From NCBI GenBank assembly GCA_031292735.1, contig JARLGP010000309.1:1-26672 (forward strand): a stretch of 26,672 bases of DNA, read 5' to 3'. A program made the position numbers and the translations under genes. The stretch is from Holophaga sp. GTDB lineage: Bacteria > Acidobacteriota > Holophagae > Holophagales > Holophagaceae. The notes below the pieces were generated by a model. It worked only from the letters and a program-made list of their open reading frames with translations. It searched no databases and was not told the origin of the DNA. Positions 8,627 to 14,593 of this stretch are shown in pieces. Positions within the stretch are counted from its first letter, which is position 1. Each line of letters begins with the position of its first letter.

Positions 8627-9697
8627 ATGTCGAAAGCCGGAAACCCCTGGGATTCGTCCGCCCCCGAGGCGGCGGGGTTGCCGTCCGCCTTCGGCTGGCT
8701 GCCGGAGGACCTGGAGCGGCTGGGCGCGCCGGGCCGGCCCGAGCTGTTCTTTTCCCGCCTGCAGCGGCCCTGGACCTGGGACCCCTCCGGGCCCCCGCTG
8801 GGCAAGGCGGCCAAGGCCTGGCTGCTGGGCGCCGGCGACGGCGAGCTGCCGCAGATCATCGAGTCCCACCCCTCCGACGACGGCGCCACCAAGGTGGTGC
8901 TGGCGCTGGCCGACGGGGAGCGGATCGAGGCGGTGCACATGCCCCGGGAGGTGCGCAGCCCCCGGGTGACCCTGTGCATCAGCAGCCAGGTGGGCTGCGC
9001 CATGGGCTGCACCTTCTGCGCCACCGGGGCCATGGGCATCCGGCGCAACCTTTCCGCCGGCGAGATCGTCGGCCAGGTGCTGGCCCTGATCCGTGCCCTG
9101 GGTCCGCCCCAGGCCCATTCGGTCACCCTGGTGTTCATGGGCATGGGCGAGCCGCTGCACAACCTGGACAACGTCCACCGGGCCATCCGCATCCTCAACC
9201 ACCCCTCCGGGCTCAACATCTCCACCCGGCGCATCACCGTGTCCACCTCCGGCCTGGTGCCCGCCATCGAGCGCCTGGCCGGGATGCGGCCCAGGCCGTG
9301 GCTGGCCTTGAGCCTCAACGCCACCACCGACGAGGCCCGGTCCCGGGTGATGCCGGTGAACCGCGTCTGGAACCTGGCCCGGCTGCGGGAGGCCCTGGGC
9401 CGGTGGACCCTGGCGCCCGGCGAAAAGCTGCTGGTGGAGTACGTGCTCATGGCCGGGGAAAACGACACCCTGGAGGACGCCGACCGCTTGGCGGACTGGC
9501 TGGGCGATCTGGCCCACGGTCACAACATCAACCTCATCCGCATGAACGAACACGGGGCCGCGCCGTTCAAGGAACCCTCCGACCTGCGCCTGAAGCTGTT
9601 CCTGGAGCGGCTGAAGGCCAGGGGCTGCTTCGTCACCGTGCGCAAAAGCCGGGGTCGGGACGTGCAGGGGGCCTGCGGTCAGCTCTTGAATAAATAA
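8627..9697 (+). CDS. rlmN: 23S rRNA/tRNA adenine-C2 methyltransferase
   Basis: 356 residues of the RlmN radical-SAM methylases, which place a C2 methyl on A2503 of 23S rRNA and A37 of some tRNAs. The cluster motif CX3CX2C is at C124, C128 and C131, preceded by C117 (TLCISSQVG). The methyl-carrying Cys is C350 in the C-terminal QGACGQL. FMGMGEPLHNLDNV and STSGLVPAIERL are family hallmarks. The N-terminal 70 residues are divergent. The ATG at 8627 is preferred to an in-frame ATG at 8600, since a -10-like TATACT lies between them and neither has a Shine-Dalgarno. Cfr-type resistance enzymes share the fold, but the motif context fits RlmN. Confidence 0.93.
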   Translation: MSKAGNPWDSSAPEAAGLPSAFGWLPEDLERLGAPGRPELFFSRLQRPWTWDPSGPPLGKAAKAWLLGAGDGELPQIIESHPSDDGATKVVLALADGERIEAVHMPREVRSPRVTLCISSQVGCAMGCTFCATGAMGIRRNLSAGEIVGQVLALIRALGPPQAHSVTLVFMGMGEPLHNLDNVHRAIRILNHPSGLNISTRRITVSTSGLVPAIERLAGMRPRPWLALSLNATTDEARSRVMPVNRVWNLARLREALGRWTLAPGEKLLVEYVLMAGENDTLEDADRLADWLGDLAHGHNINLIRMNEHGAAPFKEPSDLRLKLFLERLKARGCFVTVRKSRGRDVQGACGQLLNK

Positions 9698-9711
9698 TTA
9701 ATCTTGGCCTC

Positions 9712-9740
9712 TTTACAAGCTTTACGGCGAGCCGGATATT
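9712..9740 (+). promoter_or_regulatory. promoter ahead of small ORF and rdgB
   Basis: TTTACA (5/6, 9712-9717) and GATATT (4/6, 9735-9740) are spaced by 17 bp in the AT-rich gap after rlmN. Transcription would begin near 9747, giving about 75 nt of leader before the small ORF. Confidence 0.45.
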
Positions 9741-9820
9741 GGGTCGCCAGCCCGCGCATTTTGCTGCAGAACATCAACTGTGATAACGTTTACCGGTTCA
9801 ATAAGTCGATGGAGTCAGGT

Positions 9821-9949
9821 ATGCCTTTTGTCAGCGAGAATCCCGCGCCCTGGGTTCCTCCCGTGGAGTCCTGGCAGCCCGAGCCTCCGGTCCTGCCGGA
9901 TCCGTACAACGAGGATCCCTACTTCCCCGACCCGTACGCGCGGCTGTAG
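9821..9949 (+). CDS. small Pro/Asp/Tyr-rich protein with DPY repeats
   Basis: A 42-codon ORF whose product has 11 prolines and ends in three DPY triplets spaced five residues apart (DPYNEDPYFPDPYARL). It is acidic and has no signal peptide or membrane helix. The start ATG has GGAG 6 nt upstream; an in-frame ATG at 9704 would give 81 residues but begins inside the predicted promoter. It ends 11 nt before rdgB, so the two are probably translated together. No family is recognised. It may be a disordered adaptor or merely a translated leader for rdgB. Confidence 0.5.
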   Translation: MPFVSENPAPWVPPVESWQPEPPVLPDPYNEDPYFPDPYARL

Positions 9950-9960
9950 CGGGCCGCGCC

Positions 9961-10557
9961 ATGAAGATCCTCCTCGCCTCCAGGAATCCAGGGAAACTGC
10001 GGGAGTTCCAGCAGCTCCTGAACGGCATCCAGCTCGTCCCATGGCCGCCCGAGGCCCCGGAAATCCCCGAGGAAGGGGCCTTCTTCCAGGACAACGCGCT
10101 GCAGAAGGCGACCTTCGCCAAGGCCTGGTGGTGGTCCCACGGCCGGGAACCGGTGGACGGGGTGCTGGCCGACGACTCGGGCCTGTGCGTGGACGCCTTG
10201 TGGGGCGGGCCCGGCGTGCTGAGCGCGCGGTTCGCCCCCGGGCTGGCCCCGGATCCCAAGAACCGTCTGCTGCTGTCCATGCTGGCGCCCGGCCAGCCCC
10301 GGGGCGCGCGGTTCGTATGCGTGCTGGCCTGGGCCCCCGCCCAGGGCGAACCCCGGACCTTCAGCGGCGCGGTGGAGGGCACCCTGGCCATGGAGCCCCG
10401 GGGCGGCCAGGGGTTCGGCTACGACCCGATCTTCATCCCCGAGGGCGAGCAAAGCACGTTCGGCGAGCTGCCGGCGGAGGTGAAGCACCGCATGAGCCAT
10501 CGCAGCCGGGCCAGCGCGGCGTTTCTGGCCGGGGTGCCGGGCACCATGATTAAATAG
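9961..10557 (+). CDS. rdgB: RdgB/HAM1 XTP/dITP pyrophosphatase
   Basis: 198 residues of the Ham1 NTPase family, which hydrolyses dITP, XTP and other non-canonical purine nucleotides to the monophosphate and so keeps them out of DNA and RNA. Seen are the N-terminal SRNPGK loop with the following Glu (LREF), the DNALQKA helix, the ADDSGLCVDAL metal-binding segment (about 70-80), GFGYDPIF, and MSHRSRA at the C-terminus. The length is normal. The Shine-Dalgarno is weak and translation may depend on the small ORF that ends 11 nt upstream. An AT-rich leader of the next gene follows the stop. Confidence 0.93.
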   Translation: MKILLASRNPGKLREFQQLLNGIQLVPWPPEAPEIPEEGAFFQDNALQKATFAKAWWWSHGREPVDGVLADDSGLCVDALWGGPGVLSARFAPGLAPDPKNRLLLSMLAPGQPRGARFVCVLAWAPAQGEPRTFSGAVEGTLAMEPRGGQGFGYDPIFIPEGEQSTFGELPAEVKHRMSHRSRASAAFLAGVPGTMIK

Positions 10558-10604
10558 CAATAAGTATATTATTAATTTCTGGATAATAGGCCCATTCCCG
10601 TGTC

Positions 10605-10632
10605 TGGACCTTGGGATGAAATTGCATAGAAT
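10605..10632 (+). promoter_or_regulatory. promoter of the He_PIG lipoprotein gene
   Basis: TGGACC (4/6, 10605-10610) and TAGAAT (5/6, 10627-10632) are 16 bp apart in an AT-rich gap. The predicted start near 10640 places a hairpin at the very 5' end of an 83-nt leader. Confidence 0.4.
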
Positions 10633-10644
10633 TATTGATAACAG

Positions 10645-10673
10645 CGATCCCAATGCTTCGTTGAGCGGGATCG
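10645..10673 (+). other. hairpin in 5' leader
   Basis: CGATCCC (10645-10651) pairs with GGGATCG (10667-10673). Inside it GCT pairs with AGC, leaving an AAT bulge and a 6-nt loop. No U-tract follows, so it is more likely a 5' stabilising or regulatory hairpin than a terminator of rdgB. Confidence 0.45.
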
Positions 10674-10722
10674 AGATTAATAAATTAGCAATCTAAACGA
10701 TCCCTCTCCCAACGGAGGTTTC

Positions 10723-11178
10723 ATGGGTTGGCCCACCACTCTGGCCGGTTGCAGCGGGCCCACGCTGGTCGCGGGGTTGGTGCTGGGCTGTGCCGGAGCG
10801 GACGCGCCCGACCCGGGGCCGGCCCCCAGCGTCGCGGTGGTCACCGAGATCCACCCGGCCGATGTGATCGGCCGCCGGCCCCGGTTCATTTCCCTGGCGC
10901 CGAAGCTGGCCCGGGAGGGGGAACCCTACCAGTACGGCGTTTTCGCCCTGGAGGACGGGGAGGAGGTCCGGCTGACCCTGGTGCGGGCGCCGGAAGGGGC
11001 CGTGCTGGACGGGACCATCCTGAAATGGACCCCCGAGCACGCCCAGGCCGGGCGGCCGCAGCGCTTCACCCTGCGGGCGGTGGACGAGCAGGGGGGGGCG
11101 GAAGATCAGACCTGGACGGTAACGCCCCGTTCCGAGCCGAAGGGGCAGATCCCATCCTGGCCGCGCACCCGGCATTGA
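10723..11178 (+). CDS. putative lipoprotein with one He_PIG Ig-like domain
   Basis: 151 residues. The N-terminus has a hydrophobic stretch ending in a lipobox-like VLGC, although it lacks the usual positive charge before it. Residues about 55-135 match the He_PIG (putative Ig) pattern: REGEPYQYGVFALEDGE, then LVRAPEGAVLDG, LKWTPEHAQAG and FTLRAVDEQGG. Such domains usually occur in long surface proteins, so a single free copy is unusual. GGAGG lies 4 nt before the ATG. Codon use matches the neighbours. It probably sits on the periplasmic side of a membrane; its partner is unknown. It faces the next gene tail to tail. Confidence 0.65.
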   Translation: MGWPTTLAGCSGPTLVAGLVLGCAGADAPDPGPAPSVAVVTEIHPADVIGRRPRFISLAPKLAREGEPYQYGVFALEDGEEVRLTLVRAPEGAVLDGTILKWTPEHAQAGRPQRFTLRAVDEQGGAEDQTWTVTPRSEPKGQIPSWPRTRH

Positions 11179-11242
11179 CTCCGGCCGGGAGCCGCTGCCC
11201 AAGCCGTGGTCAAGGAATGACCATCCCCGTTTCGCGCGTCCC

Positions 11243-11677
11243 TTAATCGCCGTACAGCCCCTTGTCCCGCAGCGCCACGGCGGCCTGGTAGGCGCCGAGC
11301 ACGGCGCTGCGCACCCGCTGGTAGCTGTTCTCGGTGACCTTGGTGTTGAAGGTGAGGGTGGCCACCAGGAAGTAGCCGTCGCCGCTGGGCAGGGCCTGGG
11401 GCTGGCCGAGGCTGATCTGGGGCGGCATGATGGCCGAGGAGCTGTTCTCCCGCAGGCCGGCGCCGATCCGCTCGGCCCAGGCCTGGAGCCGAGGGGTGGC
11501 GGCCAGGCCGTCGGCTTCGCTGGGCACCAGGATCCGCCCGTACAGGGTGAAGAACAGCCGCAGCTGGGGCAGATCCACGGCGCTGTTGAGAAATCCCGCC
11601 ATGGAGGCGATCTGCTGGAAGTCCTTCTGCAGGGACTGGAGCTTGGTGGAAACCTGGGGAATCGGTCGCTGGGGCAT
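11243..11677 (-). CDS. hypothetical protein, 144 residues
   Basis: I do not recognise the family. The protein is soluble, without signal peptide or membrane helix. It has a helical N-terminal half (LQSLQKDFQQIASMAGFL, then DLPQLRLFFTLYGRIL) and a C-terminal half that looks like a beta strand plus helix (GDGYFLVATLTFNTK, then QRVRSAVLGAYQAAVALRD). The start at 11677 is the only ATG ahead of this conserved-looking part; the Shine-Dalgarno is weak. It is divergent from the B12 operon, and its upstream region adjoins the first riboswitch, so it may share regulatory DNA. Codon use is that of a real gene. Confidence 0.65.
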   Translation of the reverse strand: MPQRPIPQVSTKLQSLQKDFQQIASMAGFLNSAVDLPQLRLFFTLYGRILVPSEADGLAATPRLQAWAERIGAGLRENSSSAIMPPQISLGQPQALPSGDGYFLVATLTFNTKVTENSYQRVRSAVLGAYQAAVALRDKGLYGD

Positions 11678-11727
11678 GCCCCATTGTCGCCCAGTTTCGT
11701 TCCGCCGCGCAGTTCCCCTTGCTGTAC

Positions 11728-11936
11728 GGTCCAGGTGCTGGAACGCTGGGGGTTCACATAGGTCCCGAAGCTGGGAAGCGGGTTCCAAGCCCGCACTGCC
11801 CCGCAACGGTAAGCACCCCGATGGCTCCGGCCGGAGGGAGACCCGGCCCGATCCACTGAGGCTTTGTCTTGGGAAGGGGAGGGGGGTGCCGGAAACGGCG
11901 CCTGTCGCGTGCGAGTCCGGAGACCGGCCCTGGACC
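11728..11936 (+). ncRNA. cobalamin riboswitch 1 (upstream of cobT)
   Basis: An 8-bp P1 stem closes the element (GGTCCAGG at 11728-11735, CCTGGACC at 11929-11936). Between the arms are the class-I cobalamin hallmarks: GGGAAGCGGG, TGCCCCGCAACGGTAAGC, a later CCACTG followed by GGGAAGG, and the B12 box GCGAGTCCGGAGACCGGCC. It binds adenosylcobalamin or a related corrinoid in the mRNA leader of the cobT operon. The promoter upstream was not identified. Confidence 0.93.
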
Positions 11937-11964
11937 CCTTTCCCTCGCCGTGGGAGCGAGAAGG
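11937..11964 (+). promoter_or_regulatory. expression-platform hairpin masking the cobT ribosome-binding site
   Basis: CTCGC (11944-11948) pairs with GCGAG (11956-11960) around the loop CGTGGGA. Below a TCC bulge, CCTT (11937-11940) can pair with AAGG (11961-11964), which is part of the cobT Shine-Dalgarno AAGGAG. There is no U-tract, so control is probably at translation initiation. The GUGGG loop is a candidate partner for a kissing interaction with the riboswitch core. Confidence 0.6.
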
Positions 11965-11972
11965 AGACATTG

Positions 11973-13016
11973 ATGAGATTACCTGCCCTGCCCTTTCTGG
12001 ATCCGGCCAAGAAACCCGCCATCCAGGCCCATCTGGACGACCTCACCAAGCCCAAGGGCAGCCTTGGCCGGCTGGAAACCCTGGCCATGCAGATGGCCTG
12101 GATCAGCGGAACCCTCCGCCCGGCCGAGCCCGAGGCCTTCTTCCTGATCTTCGCCGGGGACCACGGCATCGCCAAACAGGGGGTGTCGGCGTTCCCCCAG
12201 GAGGTGACGCCGCAGATGCTGGCCAACATGGCGGCCGGCGGGGCGGGGGTCTCGGTGCTCTGCCGGGCCAACCGCATCCAGCTCCGGCTGATCGACGTGG
12301 GAGTGGCGGTGCCCTGCGACTGGCCGGGGGTGGGCCAGCGCAACGTGATGCGCGGCACCGGCGATCCCACCGTCGGCCCGGTCATGACCCGGGCCCAGGC
12401 CGAGGCCTCGCTGCAGGCGGGCATGGACGAGGTGGCCGACCTGCCGGCGCAGCCCTTCGCCATGCTGGGCCTGGGCGAGATGGGCATCGCCAACTCGGCC
12501 ATCGCGGCGCTGCTGGTGGCCGCCCTGGGCGGCGTGGATCCGCGGGTGGCGGTGGGCCCGGGCACCGGGCTCCAGGGGAAGGCCCTGGACCACAAGCTGG
12601 AGGTGATCCGGGCAGTGCTGGACCGGCAGCGGCTGGATCCGGCCGATCCGGTCGGGGTGCTGGCCGCGGTGGGCGGGTGCGAGTTCGGCGCCATGGCCGG
12701 CGCCATGCTGGCCGGCGCCGCCCGGGGCTGGGCGGTGCTGGTGGACGGCTACATCGCCGGGGCCGCCGCCCTGCTGGCCCTGGCCCTGGAACCCCGGATC
12801 AAGGACTTCCTGGTGTGGACCCACCGCTCGGCGGAACCCGGCGCCAAGAAAATGATGCAGGTCATGAACATCGATCCGATCCTCGATCTGGACCTGCGCC
12901 TGGGCGAAGCCAGCGGCGCGGCCCTGGCGGTGCCCATCCTGCGCAGCGCCTGCGCCATCCTGCGGGAGATGGCCACCTTCAGCGGCGCCGGGGTGTCCCC
13001 GTCCGACGTGCTGTGA
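11973..13016 (+). CDS. cobT: nicotinate-nucleotide-dimethylbenzimidazole phosphoribosyltransferase
   Basis: 347 residues, normal for CobT, which transfers phosphoribose from nicotinate mononucleotide to the lower-ligand base to give alpha-ribazole 5'-phosphate. Family motifs are TKPKGSLGRLE (25-35), FAGDHGIAKQGVSAFPQEVT (60-79), GLGEMGIANS (166-175) and GPGTGL (195-200). The ATG beginning MRLPALP is chosen: AAGGAG lies 6 nt upstream, and everything before it belongs to the riboswitch. It heads a cobT-cobS-cobC operon with overlapping stops and starts and is expected to be repressed when cobalamin is plentiful. Confidence 0.96.
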   Translation: MRLPALPFLDPAKKPAIQAHLDDLTKPKGSLGRLETLAMQMAWISGTLRPAEPEAFFLIFAGDHGIAKQGVSAFPQEVTPQMLANMAAGGAGVSVLCRANRIQLRLIDVGVAVPCDWPGVGQRNVMRGTGDPTVGPVMTRAQAEASLQAGMDEVADLPAQPFAMLGLGEMGIANSAIAALLVAALGGVDPRVAVGPGTGLQGKALDHKLEVIRAVLDRQRLDPADPVGVLAAVGGCEFGAMAGAMLAGAARGWAVLVDGYIAGAAALLALALEPRIKDFLVWTHRSAEPGAKKMMQVMNIDPILDLDLRLGEASGAALAVPILRSACAILREMATFSGAGVSPSDVL

Positions 13017-13750
13017 TGCTCGCCAGCCTGGTCACCGCCCTGCGCTTCCTCACCCGGGCGCCCATTCCCGGTCCGGAATCCCGGGGCAGCGACCTGGGCC
13101 GTTCCGTGGCCTGGTTCCCGCTGGTGGGGGCCCTGGTGGGCCTGGCGGTGGCCGGAGTGCAGGCCCTGGGCCGGACCGTGTGGCCGGCGCCGGTGGCGGC
13201 GGTGCTGGCGGTGGCCTTCGGCCTGCTGCTCACCGGGGGCATGCATGAGGACGGCGCCTCGGATGCCGCCGACGGCCTGGGCGGCGGGCACACCCCGGCC
13301 CGGGTGGTGGAGATCATGCGCGACAGCCGGATCGGGGCCTACGGCGCCATGACCATGTGGGCGGTGCTCAGCTTCCGCTGGGCGGCGCTGGTGGCCCTGG
13401 ACCGCCGGGCGCTGATCGCCCTGCCCCTGGCCATGGCCTGGGGCCGATGGTCCATGGCGGTGGTCATGGGGGCGCTGCCTCCGGTGTCCAAGGGCCTGGC
13501 CAGCCAGGTGCACGAGGGCATGGGGCGGATTCCGGTGCTGCTGGCGTCCCTGCTGGTGGTGCTGCTCACCCTGGCGGCCGGCGCCCTGGGCTGGCCCCGG
13601 CTGTGGCAGCCGGCGGCGGCCGCCGTGGTGGCGGTGCTGGCCTGGATCCTCTACCTGAAGCAGCGCATGGGCGGCCAGACCGGGGATCTCCTGGGGGCAG
13701 GGAACCAGGTGGTGGAGACCGCGGTGCTGCTGGTCCTGATCGCGCGATGA
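13016..13750 (+). CDS. cobS: adenosylcobinamide-GDP ribazoletransferase (cobalamin synthase)
   Basis: 244 residues of an integral inner-membrane enzyme that joins adenosylcobinamide-GDP to alpha-ribazole or its phosphate, the last assembly step of cobalamin. The acidic motif TGGMHEDGASDAADGLGGG (73-91; D79, D83, D86) and MRDSRIGAYG (101-110) bind metal and substrate. GDLLGAGNQVVE near the C-terminus is also conserved. Several hydrophobic helices surround them. The start codon overlaps the cobT stop by one base (TGATG), showing translational coupling. Confidence 0.95.
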   Translation: MLASLVTALRFLTRAPIPGPESRGSDLGRSVAWFPLVGALVGLAVAGVQALGRTVWPAPVAAVLAVAFGLLLTGGMHEDGASDAADGLGGGHTPARVVEIMRDSRIGAYGAMTMWAVLSFRWAALVALDRRALIALPLAMAWGRWSMAVVMGALPPVSKGLASQVHEGMGRIPVLLASLLVVLLTLAAGALGWPRLWQPAAAAVVAVLAWILYLKQRMGGQTGDLLGAGNQVVETAVLLVLIAR

Positions 13751-14349
13751 CCACCCTCTACCTGCTGCGCCACGGTCCCACCGACGCCGCCCAGCGCGGC
13801 GCCCCCCTGGGGCGGCTGGACCTGCCGGTGAACGCGGCCGGCCAGGCCCTGTGGCCGCGGGTGAAGGCGGAGCTCCTGGGGCTGGGCATCCAGCGGGTGC
13901 TCTGCTCGCAACTGGCCCGGTCCCGGGACCATGCCCGGGACCTGGGCCTGCCCTGCCGGGTGCTGCCGGATCTGGCCGAGCAGGCGTTCGGCTCCTGGGA
14001 CGGGGTGCCCTGGGCGGAGATCCGGGGGGCCGAGGCCTTCTTCAAGGATCCGGTGCGCGCCACCCCGGCCGGCGGGGGGGAGTCCTTCTTCCGCTGCGCC
14101 GACCGGGCCCGTGCGGCCATCCAGGGCACCTGGGACGGCTCCCTGGTGACCCTGGTGCTGGCCCACGGCGGCCCGCTGCGGGCGATCCTGGCCCACTTCC
14201 TGGGCCTCCCGCTGGACCGAGCCCTGGACCTGGCCTGGCAGCCCTACGGCCTGTCCAAGCTGGAGATCTACCGGAGCCAGCGCGGCATCCTGGTGTTCCA
14301 CAACCGTGCCTTGCCGTCCCCGGCCCCTTCTGGGATGCTTGAGTCCTAA
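13747..14349 (+). CDS. cobC: alpha-ribazole phosphatase (histidine phosphatase family)
   Basis: 200 residues of the phosphoglycerate-mutase-like phosphatases. The catalytic RHG is at 8-10 (H9 takes the phosphate). The other active-site residues appear as R58 (SQLARSR), E78 (AEQAFGSWDG) and H140 (LAHGGP). The ATGA overlap with cobS and the operon context point to CobC, which removes the 5'-phosphate from alpha-ribazole phosphate or cobalamin phosphate. From sequence alone other family phosphatases are possible. The last codons run into the 5' arm of the second riboswitch. Confidence 0.88.
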   Translation: MTTLYLLRHGPTDAAQRGAPLGRLDLPVNAAGQALWPRVKAELLGLGIQRVLCSQLARSRDHARDLGLPCRVLPDLAEQAFGSWDGVPWAEIRGAEAFFKDPVRATPAGGGESFFRCADRARAAIQGTWDGSLVTLVLAHGGPLRAILAHFLGLPLDRALDLAWQPYGLSKLEIYRSQRGILVFHNRALPSPAPSGMLES

Positions 14350-14528
14350 CATCGTGCTGGATGTTCGGGAAGCAGGTGAGATTCCTGCGCTGCCCCGCAA
14401 CGGTATGCACCCCGGCCCGCGAGCCGGGAGACCTCGCTGGAGCCACTGGGGCGCATCCCCGGGAAGGAGCCAGGGACATCGCAAGATGCCTGTCGCGTGC
14501 GAGCCCGGAGACCGGTCCTGCATTTCCC
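14332..14528 (+). ncRNA. cobalamin riboswitch 2 (upstream of btuB)
   Basis: The conserved core is clear: CGGGAAGCAGG, CTGCCCCGCAACGGTATGC, GCCACTGGGG followed by GGGAAGGAGCC, and the B12 box GCGAGCCCGGAGACCGG. A P1 stem may form from GGGATGC (14332-14338) and GCA-TT-TCCC (14520-14528), with a 2-nt bulge. If so, the aptamer begins inside the final codons of cobC. The outer limits are approximate; the core 14355-14520 is firm. Confidence 0.9.
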
Positions 14529-14531
14529 AAA

Positions 14532-14591
14532 CCTGCCGTGGGGGCAGGAAGGATCTGCCCTTCCGTCCCCCGGTCTCATGCGTGGAGCATG
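14532..14591 (+). promoter_or_regulatory. two hairpins between riboswitch 2 and btuB start
   Basis: CCTGCC/GGCAGG (14532-14548) has the loop GTGGG and is followed by AAGGA, closely matching the hairpin after riboswitch 1. A second hairpin CATGC/GCATG (14577-14591) holds most of the btuB Shine-Dalgarno GGAG (14584-14587) in its loop and stem. No U-tract is present, so translational control is most likely. Confidence 0.55.
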
Positions 14592-14593
14592 TC

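Noticed and set aside
9704..9820. Longer 81-codon version of the DPY small ORF
   Set aside because: Its start lacks a ribosome-binding site and lies within the predicted promoter; the extra N-terminal codons look non-coding.
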